Positions 26,600 to 39,606 of a stretch of 64,000 bases of DNA are shown here, one piece after another; the stretch's first letter is position 1, and the number at the start of each line of letters is the position of its first letter. The stretch is taken from contig NW_024881328.1 of assembly GCF_018691265.1 (NCBI RefSeq), positions 43,007,515 through 43,071,514 of the forward strand, read 5' to 3'. The stretch is from Tyto alba (Eukaryota > Chordata > Aves > Strigiformes > Tytonidae). A model generated the notes under the pieces. It was not told where the DNA came from, made no database searches, and saw only the letters and a list, made by a program, of their open reading frames with translations. A program made the translations under genes and the position numbers.

Positions 26600-27205
26600 C
26601 AGGAGATGGTAGAAAACAAAGTGTGAAAAAAAATAAGTGGTCTTTGCAATGTTGATCAACCAAGTACTACCAGGATGCTCTTCTTCAATATGCATTGAAA
26701 AGTCTGGAAAAGGTATGAACAGAAAGGTGATGAAGAGAGAAAATGTACATGACGGTCACAGCCAAAAACAACTACAAAGGGATGCAAAACCCGGTCATTA
26801 TTCTGTACAGTTCAAGGCCTAAAGGACCTGCAGCAGCAGGATCGGGTAATGGGCTTAACACTGCAAAAGGAAACGTATTTTTTCTCTCAGCACACAGTTA
26901 AACAGCAGAACTCATTGCCACAGGACTTTGTGGGAGTCAACAATATAAGAGAACTCAAAAAGAATTAGACCCACTTAAGACAATAGATCTAACAGTGCCC
27001 ATGAAGCACTGGGATCTGATGGAAACTTCCAGGCCTGGATGTCGCTCAAAATCCTGATGCAGGAAGCTGAACTGGAAGCTCAGGGGTTCAGCAGTTTTAG
27101 GTATGTTTCTGCTTCTAGTATATAGGGCTTCGGATGTTGGCTTGAGTGGCTTTGATACTGCCACACAGGATAGGTATGTATCAGACAGGCTGATCAGCTC
27201 TGCAG
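26600..27205 (+). mobile_element. Old CR1 LINE 3' fragment
   Basis: The core at about 26,830-26,970 carries the sequence order typical of the 3' end of ancient amniote CR1 elements: a gggtaatgg..ttaa segment, then the landmark gaactcattgccacagga, then caaaaagaattagac. At 27,160-27,195 the sequence cacacaggataggtatgt corresponds to the later acaggatactgggcta-type landmark. The element is in plus orientation, is diverged, and has lost all reverse-transcriptase coding sequence. The 5' boundary near 26,600 is a guess; the core is much better supported than the ends. The known CR1 family encodes an endonuclease and reverse transcriptase, but none remains here. Confidence 0.7.
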
Positions 27206-30200
27206 CAGCCAAGTCTATCTCTTCTGTTTGTTCCCCCTTTTGAAACCATTTCTGAATGTGCCTTTATTATCGAGGGCAACTGGGAAAAGTTCAAGACAAG
27301 CAAAAGCAAAACTCACCAGGGCCACCCTTCCTAAGGTATATTTATCAACAATGTGGAAAGGTAATATCAGTCTCCCTACTGAGACCAGAAGCAGGGGTTT
27401 AACCTAGTCTCAGCTAAAATGCCCAAAGATTCTTCCTTGCTGGTTTATAGAAAGAGCAGTTGAAAGCTATGGCCCTCCTGTCCAGCCTCCATTGGAGAGG
27501 GGAAGAGCTGTGGGTAGCAGGGGCAGTAGGTCAGGACCAGGTACTACTGATTTAGGTGTTCTTTGATTCAGAGTCCAGACAGACATGCGTTGGGTTTGCA
27601 TGCAATCCTCCCCTTGTTACCACTGCTCTCTCTTTACACCAACTGCTCTCACTGCTCCGTTGCTCCAGCTGAGCTCTAACATCAGGAGAAGACTCTCTAT
27701 GTCTTCTCTGATGACCGTGCAGCACCTAGTGTGGCAAAATCCTAAGCAGGAGGGACTTCAGCTTGCTGCTAGTCATATCTGTTCAGGAGACCCTAGAGCG
27801 GGTCAGTACTTCTACTGATGGAGAAGATGATGTGGAGAGGCTCAGAGCTGACTTTAGGCACCTCAGAGAGCAGTCTGCCTTCTCCTAACCAGTCAGGCAG
27901 GAGCTCCAAGTGCCTGTGCCCTGACATCCTAACTCTAGCTTGAGGGCAAAAATCCCAGGAGCTCTCCTTGCAGCTGGAGAAAGCAGAGCAATCTTTTCAT
28001 CCAGCATCTCACGAAAGCTTGTTTCGCAGGAAGTTCTGCCAGGCTTTCTGCAATATTTCCTACAGCCAGGCCTGTCCCCTTGCTTTCCCCACCAAGGAAC
28101 ATTTTGTTCGAAGACAGCTAATGACCCATTTACATTTGCCTATAAAATGATATTGGGTTATTTCTCCCCTCCTCTTCCACCACTTGGCTGCCTCTGGTTT
28201 GCAGAGCTTGTCAGGGCTAATTACATTGGCTTTTTTCATTGAGGGAGTTTTTCCTCTTTGCATGTGTTTTCTGTTCTGAGCATAGCACAGTTTCAACAGG
28301 TTTTTGATGCTGTTGTTGTTGTTCTTGACAAGAGCTGCTGTTATGAAACGCATCCTCATGGCCCTGCCAAGGCCCCCGCCAACTGAGAACCAGCTCTATT
28401 TGACGCAGGAGCAAATTGAGACCATTTGGTACTTGGGGCACTGGACATCTTATTCACTCTGCAAGGGAGCTGGGAAAAGGGCTAAATTTCTCCTCCCTCC
28501 CCTTCCCTTTCAATACACTCATTTGTTCCTGCAGAAACAGCCTGTTTCTTTTCCAGTCTTCCCTTTTCCCTAATTTTATCCATATGCCATCCAAGATGGA
28601 CATGGAAAATTACCTGCCCATTACTCTGAGCAGATGCCTGCCATCGGTTAGGTCAGTAAATTAGCCTTAGGCACACAAGCTGTCCTTTGCACCCTCTTGC
28701 CAGGGGCAAAGCTACTCCAGCAGGGAAACCAGAGCAGCCCAGGGCCAAGTCTCAGAGCCAAGACAGGGTAGAGACCCGCAGCTGATCACGGAGCCAAACG
28801 CTGCGGGAGAGCACCCTCTCTTCCAACACACTAAGGGATTTGAGGTCTAGGGGAGGAGACTGCAGATCCCCTACCAAGCGAGACCTTCTCCCCCACGGAG
28901 AGAGAGTGCCTCAGCCTTGAGGGGGTCCACGTCAAGATCACAGCTGTTGTGTGCGGTCTGAGCAATAGTTTCTCTTCCCCACTCTGCTCCCCAATGTAGC
29001 AGCTCATTTATCAGGGAAACACGCCAACACTACAAGGTGGTGGGAGAGCTGGACCGCAGCTGTGCTCCCAGCAGCCCTCCAGTCAGACGGGACTTACCAC
29101 GCACCATCCCAGCACCAGCTCGGCTGGATCGAGGCTGTACGGGACCATCCACTCTTGCATCCAGCACATGCCAGGCAGGCAAACACGGAGATTTTTTTTC
29201 ACCCGGGTCAAAGTTTCCACCCTGGAAAAGATGAAAGGGATGCCCTGGGTGGAGAACAGTGCCAGCTCAAGCACAGTGGGAGGGAGCTGACCACACAAGC
29301 CACCCCACAAGCTGCAGAAGGTGACAGGTTGAGCGACATAGCCTTCCTCCTACCCCCTAGCACAAGAGATAGGAGCAAAGCCTCCCCTCCATGGCCTGCC
29401 CAGGGAAAGTATTTCAGGGTTTTGGCTGCCCCAGAAGAGATGCTGTTCCCTGTTGGGCTCCCTCACAGTTAACTTGGACCACGATGACTTTGTCCAGGCT
29501 TCAGAGGTGTGGAGCTCTGAGCTGAAAATTGAGGCTTGGACACCACCGGGGAGGACTTTCACCCCACCAAAACTCCAGGCACCGTTTTAATTAATGGGGA
29601 CAACCTGTTTTACCACACACGCAGTCCTGCCAATCCCAAGAAAGGAAAACCAATATATTTCAACAGGAGGTTGAACTATTTAACCCAAGGTTTTGGCTTG
29701 GCCAAGGCGTCAAGCTGAAGAGCCCACGTTCAGGCCTTTGCAAGCCGCAGGGAGCAGACATGAGAGCATGTCTTGGCAGCACCACCATCACCCCACTGCA
29801 GGACACCCCTCCACGGGCAGAGCCATCACCAGGCCCAGCACCCCTCCGCAGCGGTGACCACGAGGGCCCGGACAGACAGCCACCTCCCTGCATCCTGTGA
29901 GGTCAGCCGGGAAGCAGCATCACCAGAGAGGGACGCCTCACCACCATCTTCTCCTTGAGGGCGTAATTATATCCCCGCCTTGTGCCACCACGCCTTGCCT
30001 GGAGAAGACATGAGTATAAAGACTGGGTCGTAAATCATTTTTGCACATGTTAATGTGACTGGTTTTGCCAGGGAGGATGGGGAAATAAGGAAGTACATGT
30101 ATATTGTCCCCACCCTTTTTTAACTTAGAGAAACCTCCCCTTCCTGTTGCCCCAAAACATACAGGAGCAGAAGGACACGGGCTCGCTCCTGTGTCTCAGG

Positions 30201-33200
30201 CAGGTTGACCCGAAAGACCCAGATTAGCTCCTCTCTACAAAAATACCCCATGGCTGGGAGAGGATATCCTCATTACATTTTAAATGAGTCTTTCCTCACA
30301 AAAAAACATGACAAACTCCTCCTCCTCCAAACTCTAATCCTGATTTGGTCTCTGTGACCCACTTCAAAACCACCTCTGAGCTTCATCACACTGCAGAAAA
30401 TATGTCCCGAGGGAAGGAACACCTCTGAACCCCAGGTCCATCCTCTACTGAGCTGTGCAAACACAACTGCAGGAGTTGTACGATCCATTGTCCCTGTCCT
30501 CACAGCAACCCAGATCTAAACGATTTCTTTGTAGCAGCAAAAAGGAAACAAACATAGGATTACTCTAGAATGAAGCCTATGAATGTCCCTACCAGTCTAT
30601 CTGTTACTGATGCCCCATCTGGAAAGAGAAAACTGACGATGTCATTGCATGCAAGACATTTTCTGGAGCATCAGCTGAATTTAATTCAGCTAGCCAAAAC
30701 TCATTTTAAAAACACCAGCAACAAAATCAGAGGAACTGAACAGAGGCTCTTGTTTCTCTTCGGTGTGAGAAACAAGAAATGCAAGTCACCTTGTTTGAAG
30801 ACTGATAATAAAAGATTAAATGCTTTGATAGTTTGACAGGGGACATGAAAAGAGGAGATGAAATTGTGGAAGGGAAAATTTAAGAAGGAAACCAGTGACA
30901 GGTGTATTATTGCACACTAAGCATCGATAAATGATAATCATTGGAGACAGAAACATACCACCCTTCCTCTTCTGACTTGGGCTAGGCAAGGGGATTGAGT
31001 GACTGTTAGACATGCACCAACCAACCCTGTCCCTGGCTCAAGCCCAAGGGAAGATTTCAGTCCTTGGGTGGTGGTTGTGTAAGGTGGTCATCACAAGGCT
31101 CACCCCTTGGATTTGCTGCTGGAGATAAATATTGCCTCTTCCTTGCACCTGAAGTGCCTCAAAGGGAGGGGCGCATTGTGCACCAAGCGAGTCAGAAGCC
31201 TGTGTTCCTGCAAGCTTCCGAGCTTCAGGAGGCCCTCCTTTTCAAACAGGGTCTGAACCTACCTGTCCCTGCCTCCTGCCATGGATGGGAGCGGCTCTCC
31301 CTGGACTAACTTCTTAAAGGACATCAACTAGTGCAGCTGCCCAGCTCTCTGGCAGCCGGGAACCCAGGCCAGCTCATTTCAGTGGAAATCTCATTAAGGA
31401 GGAGGTTGAGTTAAGTGACAAAGAAATCAAGCTTATCAAGGTCCAGCTAGGGATAGTCAGAGGAAATGCAGCAGCCAGATGACATGCCAATATTGTTAAT
31501 GCCTTTTCTGTCTGTATCTTAGAGAGGGTTTATTTTGGCAGCTGCAAAGCGTGTTAAAAAAAAACCATGTCCTTGTTGTATAGATTGCATAGACCATTGG
31601 AGAGAGCCAAAGCTACTAGAACAAAGCACAGGGATGCTCTGACAGCTGAGCCAAATCCTCACCTGGCAGAAGTCCACCCAGCTCCAGTGAATCCAACGGC
31701 ACTGCACTGCTTTACACCAACTGAGCACCCGGCCCCAACTCGTTGTTTGGTCTGTTCGATTTTTTTTGTGTGTTTTCTGTCATCTCCTTTGGGCTTCTCA
31801 TGCTTAATCTACAAAATGGTGGCTTTTTAGATGCCACAGTGCTATGTGATTATCATCAAACTCAGCCACGTTCCGTAGCGGTTCAGCAAGTTGTGACGGG
31901 CTGTTCAGGAGCCCAAGCCTTTGTTTTAGTGTCAGTATGGCTTTCTCAGCTCTGATATCCCCAAGACTCAGAAGGCATCAGGCAGTTCAAACAGTTCCAA
32001 GAGCAAGCTTGGAAATGAGAGGTCTCTGTTTGCCAATGACCATGTGAACAAGTTTTTTCCCATCTCCCAGTACTTCTTCCACAAAAAGCATTGCTAAAGA
32101 GGGCTAAAACACTGAACCAAGTGGGCCTGTGTTCTGGTTCATGGCCAATGGATGTCAGTGACTTACTAATTAATTGGAAACAGTGACTGATTTGAGTAGC
32201 TAGCCAAATCTCAACCATGCATACAGCTCTTGCATGCTAGAGAAAGATTGCTCTGGACGCATAGTATGCTTCCCAGTGCCCACACACAGCAGATTGGAGT
32301 CCATGAGCCACCAGTGATGGTGTCCTAGAGATATTATCCTTAGCAGGTCTGTCCCTGCTGGAGAGGTCAAGGTGGTGGCTATCGTGTGGATGGGAAGCAT
32401 GATGCCACCCTGCCCTTCATTAGCATGTTAGAAAGCTTATTTCCTCGCAAGCTAACCAAAGGGACAACTGTCATGGTAGCAGAGATAGATGGGCACCTTT
32501 GTGAGCCCACGGGAAGGTGGTCACAGGAGCCGTCTCTCCATGGGAGCGGGGGACATCACATTGCACATGATCTTGGGGGTGAGGTGCCATTGCCATGCTG
32601 TGGTTCCTCAGTTCTGCTGCAGGTGGGAATCTCTGCTCACAAAACTCTTCCCTGGCAGGGCAAAACATATCCCTCTCTTTGACTGCAAAAGGAAACACCA
32701 AGTGTGACCAAAAGCAGCTCCTTATGAGATGCAAGTAAAGCTTTAAAGAGAGTACACTGTTGAGAAAACAAAAAGAAACAGCTAGGTCAGCAGTAAATTG
32801 GGCATCCTTGGCGTGTGTCTCAAGCCACACACAGCTAGGACCATCTGGTGGCAGCAGGCAAGCTAATATGTCCCAAAGCAGCTTGCTCTGGCCAGCAGCA
32901 TGTGGCAAAGGCTCTTTCGTCCCTCTAAGAAAGGGCCCCACAGGTGACACTGTTGAGGGTAAGCAGCGCTGAAGAGATCCTCCGCAAGCAGCCGTCATAA
33001 CGCTCATTGCAAAAGCATCTCTCTCCCACCTTAACGTAACCAGGGACCTTGCCCTTTACTCAGCCAACTGCAAGACCCACCTCGTGTCTTCAGATTTGCT
33101 GCTGCCTTGTCCTTCCACGTCTCCTCACATCCCCTGGCCAGCCTAACACAGCCACTGCTCTGTGTGTCTGAGGCCAGCTATGGCCCCACGGCGGGTGACT

Positions 33201-36200
33201 GCAGGGGGCTAGCTACACCTTGACTGTACAGACCAGCACCAAGGTGGCTTTGGTGACACGTACCCCTTGGCATTTTAGCTTTAACATGGCCTTTTCAGCT
33301 CTGCAATTGCAAGGATCCCACCTATAGCAATTCTCACGAGGAGCTGCGGAGCAAGGATTCCCTTTGCTGCATTTTCAGCACGCACATCTTGGGCTTCAGC
33401 ACACATCTTGGGCTTTCTTATTTCAGCCGTGGAAGCAGCAAAAGAGCTGAAATTGTACCCATCGTGTTGCTATTGGTTGCTCGATCTTCTCTTCCCCCAC
33501 TCTTCCTCCTGTCGCCCCCACTTCATTCCACATTTTTCACATTTCTAGGGATTGTTTTTCACCTCCCAATGTTTTCTGGATCTTGCCCAATAGAAACAAA
33601 TGCAGCCTGACCATCACTTCTGGGGCGAGGGGCGGGAGGTTACACTCTTGGTAAATTTAGCCTCTCACTGACAGATTTATCTTCCTTAATCAGAACCAAG
33701 TGTAGTTAGCGAGGTTTGTTTTTGTAGACTGAACTTCCCCAAAGTCAGTGCACACACACCTCCCCCTCCCTCCCCAATTACATAAATGCTTTTAGTTAAG
33801 AGCTAATTTCCTGGAGTGCGTGCCAGTGTTCTCTCCAAGCAAACAAAACAAAGACGACACGTAAAAAATTGTGTTTTGCATTGAGAAGGAAGGTTGTCCT
33901 AATAAAAGTTCAGGAATGACAAGGTGTCAAACGGTCTTTTCCCCATTTTTTCTCCTTCATTTGCACATGTAAGATAAAGCAGAGATGGGGAGCACCTTTC
34001 CAGCCTAAAAACACAGGCTGTCCTGGTAGACCTCGAAAAGCCTTTGTATAACAGCATGGAGGAGTCAGTGTGCTGAGGGATGTTGCATTAGGAGGCTCTA
34101 GATCAACTTGTCCGGGCTTCACCAGACCTCATCTCCATCCAGTGTGACCCAGGAAGTCGCTTTTAGCAAGGACAGCCTCTGGGTCTCACAACAGCTAGCC
34201 CTGTGTTGCCTAACGCAGGTACCAAGCCTTCTCAGAAGCTGTGATTTCTCTTTCCTCCTTTTGCAAAATTCCATTTCGCCCAGTCAAAGAGAACTAAAGT
34301 TCTAGTCAGAAACTAAAACACCCCCTTTATTAGGCAGGTGAGTCTGGCAGATTCACTGGAGAGCCACACAGCTTCTCCATTTAAATCAAGACTGTCTGCT
34401 CTTATCCTTTCCTACATGCACACGTTGGCACTACCAAATTATCCCGTCCTGCCACAGCTTGGATCATCGGGGGGGCTGATCTAGTCAGGCCTTGGCTTCA
34501 CAGTAATCTCCTGGGAACAGTTTGGAGGCTGTGTGGTAGGAGACACTTTGTGGACATCTTCCTTCATGGGGCTCCTCCCCTACATCTGTCCACGGTCTTC
34601 TTTTAACATTTCCTTTTCTTCTTTCTTCCCACTGTGCTATTAATTAAAAACATTTCTAACATGTGCCAGCCTGGAAAGGAATGTGTTGTAATGACTATTT
34701 TTCTTCTGTTTCAGTTTAAATGATTGTTTTTATTGATCTCCTAAAATGCAACCAAGCCCGTAAAGAACAAATTTGAAGAGAAAATCTTGAATTCAGACTC
34801 TAGTAAGGTTCAATAAACTTCCACTAGGTCTCAGACAGGTGGGCCACAGGAAGGGTGACCATGACTTCAGCCTCTCTTCGTTTCTGTGTGTCATGCATGA
34901 AAATCCTGGCTACTCTAACTGAGTAATGTCTCTTTCCAGCTTTCTACCAGGCCGTGCTGGTTGGCAGTTAGAAGAAAAAGCAAGAAATGGGGAGGGAAGC
35001 CCAGGATATTTCTGGTCTCATTCTGATGCGATAGTCATCAAGCGTTCCCATCAGATGTGTCAGCACAAACCAGCTCAAGACAACCTGTAACAAGATGAGA
35101 TACTGCAGGCTGTGGCACCCAAAAGGACCAGATCTAATCTTGGTCCCTTTTGGCTTTCACACTTAATAACTTGTCTGGGATCCATCCAGATGGAGGCCAT
35201 AATTAGAAAAGTAGTTTGCTCAGCCCACGGAAGCCATCAGAAAGGGTTGCTTTGCCATTGTGCTCTGTTAACGTGTTCTCCTTGGTTTGCTTTCCTTTCT
35301 CTCTGGACACAGGAAATGAAGAGGATCTGAGAGAATAAGATAAGGCGTGTAATAAATTGACTACTTATAAATCAGCCCATCTCTTGGTCTTGCCCCTGCT
35401 GCCTCTGTTTCTGTTGTAACAGGGAACAGATGAGCTTCAATAGCTTGGTCACACATTTTCTGCTGTCTGTCAGCTCCAGCGTCTGTGGCAAAACCCAGGC
35501 AGGTTCCTTATTCCTTACAGCGTACCTGGGGAGACTTGCCTGTTGAATGGTGCCAGTGGTGGGTAACTGTGGACCCAGTTTGTCCCATCGGATTTCATCT
35601 GCCCGCTGCAATACAGCTTGACATGGCCAGCTGCACCACCGAGACACCGCCGTCAGCCTCCTGCTGTCACAGCACAGGCATTACTGCAGCAACAAGCCCA
35701 AATCTGCTTTTCCAGGACCAATATGATGTCTACAGCCATGACCCATGCCCGATCTTGCCCCACCAGACTGCAGAGTTAAATATGTACACAACTGGATGCT
35801 AAGTCGAAAGAGCGAGAGTCAGATGGACAGACGAGTCTCGGTCAATCTTTTAGCCCTGTTTTGTGTGACAGACTCTGGAGAATTTTCCAGGGAAGCTGCA
35901 AAGGTGCAGATTTAAGTCTTCAACCCCCGCCCTCCACGGAGCAAGGAGGTGGCAGAGAAAAGTCCATTTCGTTTGATACCCAGACAGCAAAAAGAGACTG
36001 TCGCCCTTCCCAGGAGTCGGCTTTACCCACGCACAAAGCCAGGAGGATGCTCTGCACTCCCTTGCTCTCAGCTACCCCTCCTTCCCACCTCTGGTTAACA
36101 GGAGCCCTGTCCTTGCACGCATTTGCCCTCGCAGGGCTCACCACGGGAGTTTGACACTCTCCATAGCTGGAATTGATTCCCTGAGCCCATGTAGCAGCAC

Positions 36201-37600
36201 ATGAAAACGCTGCCCAAGGGTGATTCTGCCCTAAAGGCAGCCGGCTGGCACCGTGGCATCTGGTCCTGTGGGAATCGGCGTTTCACAAAAGGGTCTTAAA
36301 GATCTCAGCTCACCCTAACACCTGGCCTTTGCTCTATACTCCAGTGTTTTGCAGGAAGGACGAGGGGGTTCATGGGCACTTGGGGGGATGAGGGGGAGAG
36401 CGTTGTCTTTTTTGCAGGGTCTCACTCATCTTTTCATGTTTTCTTTGGGGGCTGATGGCCCCAGGGGGCTGCTGATGTTTTCGGCACGTGGCAGTCTGCT
36501 CAAGAGCTACCGGGTGTAGTAGACAGAACAACTTTTCTCCAGAGTCAGCCAAAGTCAGTGCCATATGTGAGGCTCCTTCCACAGTCCCACAGTGTGGGAC
36601 AAGGCACAGTTGCTACACTTCTAGTTTGGGGTCTGTTCTCACTGTGTTTAATCAGCCGTATCCACCCCTCTCCCAGCAAACCCCTTTTTTCCACGGCGTT
36701 TCTCCATCCCGGTGCCTGGGAGCCAGCCATACCTACCCACCTAAGGTTGCAGTCCCCAGGCTGAAGCGCTGCTTCCCCAGCGAGCCTTTGCTTTCTATAC
36801 CTTTAATGCATCATTACCTTACACTGCGCAGCACGGTGAGGCTAATGCTGCTCCCCCAGCTCCTGTGCAATGGGTTAATTATCATGGAATGGGCTTGCAA
36901 TGAGACCCGAGCACCTATGGAGAAGTCAGAGGCATCTGCATCCTACCCAGGGCAAGAGGCAGCCCTCCCCAGCTTGCTTTTGGAAAGAGCATGATTTAGG
37001 ACCCTCAGGGTATCCCCACAAGTCACTGCCCAGCCCACCCGGCCCAAGGAGGTTTGCTGCGTAATAAAAATACCTACGAGATGACACGTGGAAAAGCAAA
37101 ACGCAACCCAGCACAACTAGCCAGCGTGGCTCTCAGACGGGAACCCTGCCTGGAATTTTTTTAATGCCTTGCTGGTGTCAGTACGCAGAGATGAGCCTCG
37201 GGCAGTGCTCACAGCTCCTACAGCCCAGGCAAAGCCTCTGACACCCGGGCCTCCCACTGCACCGCGGCCGCATACAGATCTAGATGGGATTGTGTTGCCA
37301 TTATACTACCATTAACGTTTTCTTTTCCCGTTGGTGCAATTAAGGATGAATCCTTATGTTTCCACTTGTGCACAGAAAAGTTAGGTCAGCCCAGAAGCAC
37401 TGCTTAAGCGCAAGACAGCTGAGCGGGGCAGAAAGGAGGGTTAGAGCCGCTAAGAGAAATTGCAAAAGAGGGAAGAAGCAGCGCAGAAGGGAGAGGTGCA
37501 TCCACATATTTTGGGAATTAGCGCACGCTGAGATGTGTCCCTACCCTGTGACCTCTTTAATCCAAACTAGGCATCTTCCTATGTGGAACTCCCAAGAAAC
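27206..37600. other. Non-coding stretch
   Basis: About 10 kb without a supportable exon. It holds many short open frames and an imperfect tandem duplication at 33,376-33,415. A NotI site (gcggccgc, 37,264-37,271) sits at the edge where the DNA becomes GC-rich. Probably intergenic or part of a long intron. Confidence 0.5.
33376..33415. repeat. Imperfect tandem duplication (about 20-bp unit)
   Basis: The units cagcacgcacatcttggg... (33,376-33,396) and cagcacacatcttgggctt (33,397-33,415) lie head to tail and differ by a 2-base deletion. It is a small local duplication with no evident function. Confidence 0.8.
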
Positions 37601-37810
37601 CACCCCAGTTTTTTAGCTTAATAGCAGTTTTTTCCACCCTGCCCTATTTGGGCGAGCGATAACTATGTCTGTATTCAGGACAGAGCGGCATTTGCTGGAT
37701 TTCAAAGCTCAGCCTGCAGCTGTCTGGAGCTGCAACAGGACTGGAGCAAACAGCACCCAAGGCTGGGCCCATGAGCCGCCTTTCATGGCACCGGGGACCA
37801 GGAGCAACAC

Positions 37811-37823
37811 GGGGGGGGGGGGG
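37811..37823. repeat. Poly(G) run of 13 bases
   Basis: Uninterrupted run of 13 G. It can form a G-quadruplex and is prone to sequencing error, so its length should be treated as approximate. Confidence 0.9.
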
Positions 37824-38691
37824 TGCCCGACTCAGCTCTCGCTGGATTTTCTCTCTTTGCCCCTTAGAAGAGGTTACCTGGTGGTGCAGCCAATGCTGGG
37901 AGGGTGCCAGCCCCGGCTCCGGGGGTCGGACGGGCTCTCCGCAGCGGTGGAGCTGGCTGTGGCAGCTCTGTGCTGCGAACATCAGCCCAGATGTGCTGCC
38001 CAAAGCTCGTGGGGGCAGCTCCCCACGGGAGGCAACGATGGCTCGCTTCAGCTGACTTACCCACTTCTGCCCATCTTCCAGGGGCCGTACTGGACCAAAC
38101 CGCTTCTCCCCCACCCAGAGACAGGCCCTGGTTTGCAGAGGGTGAGCTGGGAGGGTAAATTCCACTCTCATTTTTTGCTTAATATCAAAATTCCCCTCAT
38201 TTCTCATAGAAAGCAAGCACACGTGGGACTATTTTTACCCTGGTTTATTTTTACTTAATCTTCCCTCCGTTGCCTCTCACATGGCTGTAAAGAGAGCACC
38301 CCCACCCCACAGGCATGCAAGAGACCAACGGCAGCGGCTGGAAGGGCGCTTTCTCCCTCTACAGCACGGCAGGGCCCGGGGCAAACAGGCTGCTGGTAAT
38401 TACAGCGCAGCATCATTAAATCAATTGCTGCTTGCAGCCTTGCTCCCCGGCCCCCAGGCTGCAGCTCCGGGGCAGGGATGTTGTTCCTAACCTGCCCAGA
38501 CCAGCCCCATTGCTAGAGGTACCTCCAGCCCGACACGCTCCCATCCCTCCGGCGCTGCCTCAAGGGACCTGATTCACTCTGTCCCTCTCTTACACAGATG
38601 TTGTGGGCCAGTGGATTTTGTTGGTTTGGATGAGCAACATGCGACAGTCTGGGTTTCACTCCTTAGGGGAATTAAAACATAGCCCAAGCCT

Positions 38692-38806
38692 CGGTGTTTT
38701 GTTTTGGTTTTTTTTTTTGGTTTCTTTTTTTTGTTGTTGTTGTTGGTTGTTGGGTTGTTTTGTTTTGGTTTTTTGGGGGTTTTTTTTTGGTTTTTTTTTT
38801 TTTTCA
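38692..38806. repeat. T-rich (TTTTG/TTG)n low-complexity tract
   Basis: About 115 bases made only of T and G apart from isolated bases, with ttttg, ttg and gggttt units and T runs up to about 15. The hydrophobic Phe/Cys/Val/Leu-rich plus-strand frames through it are repeat translations, not membrane proteins. It ends about 60 bases before the CpG-dense patch. Confidence 0.95.
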
Positions 38807-38864
38807 CAAAGGGGAATCACCGCTTCCCACCAGCATGACTAACCTCGCTAATTGTGGCCTTTGC

Positions 38865-39190
38865 GGTGGAGCAGCAGCTGGGCAGGGAGGCGGCCGCGCT
38901 GCGAGGCCGCTCGGGAAGCGGCGCCGGGGCCGCGGCCGAGGCTTTGGCTCCTCGCGAGCACGGCGGCGGGGACGCGAGGCGAGGCAGGAGAGGGCAGGCA
39001 GAGGAGGCCAGGCTCTGCCCAAGGGGGTGTCATTGCCCAGAGCTGCCTCTCACCTCCCAGAGCATCTTCCCAAGGCTCCCGCCGCCTCCCCCCACGGGAA
39101 ATCGCAGCCTCTCCAGCCCACCAGCCCTCCGAAGCCCAGATAACAGCGTGCCACGCTGCCCGCGGTGCCAGCCCGCAGCGTTTGCTGGCA
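38865..39190. promoter_or_regulatory. CpG island (candidate promoter)
   Basis: The core at 38,888-38,998 is extremely CpG-dense, with roughly twenty CpG in about 110 bases, including a NotI site (gcggccgc, 38,890-38,897) and a CCGCGG site. CpG density falls gradually towards 39,190. In vertebrates such clusters usually mark unmethylated promoters or first exons. No TATA box or recognised first exon was found on either strand. A donor-like GCAAG|gtgagc on the minus strand near 39,618 lies on the wrong side to be a simple first exon of a minus-strand transcript starting in the island. The direction of any transcription is therefore unknown. Confidence 0.55.
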
Positions 39191-39585
39191 GGTCCCCTGT
39201 TACCATGGCAATGCTGCCAAGGTTCAGATAACGTTCTCCTCCATCCCTGTTTCTCTCGCCGCTTTATTTTATCCCCCCCCACACTCAGTACTTCGCCGGC
39301 CACGCCGGCACAGCCTGCCTCACCAGGCAGCCGGGAAAGGGTTAGGACTCTGCTCTGCTGTCAGGGCCGTGGTCACACGGCGTGAAGTCCTTGCTCAGGA
39401 GTGACAGAAGACCTAATGCTGTTATAAGAGAGGTAAAGCTGAAATCAGCGAGCAGATACTAATAAATCCTCTGCTGTCTCTTCTCATTAGACTTAATCAC
39501 AGGGGAAAACCCCAAAAGCCTGAAACGTTTTTATTAAGTGTCAGAGACTTATTATTATTTTTTGTATTATTTCTTTTTGGTTTGG

Positions 39586-39606
39586 TTTTTTTTTTTTTTT
39601 TTTTTT
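39586..39606. repeat. Poly(T) run of 21 bases
   Basis: Uninterrupted T run preceded by a T/A/G-rich tract from about 39,549. Simple repeat. Confidence 0.9.

Noticed and set aside
37644..38258. Overlapping frames of 192 (minus) and 197 (plus) codons
   Set aside because: They occupy the same DNA on opposite strands and include the poly(G) run, and neither resembles a known protein. They are a by-product of high GC content.
38694..39143. Hydrophobic plus-strand frame that could look like a membrane protein
   Set aside because: The hydrophobic part is the translation of the T/G low-complexity tract, and the rest is CpG-island translation rich in Arg, Gly and Ala.
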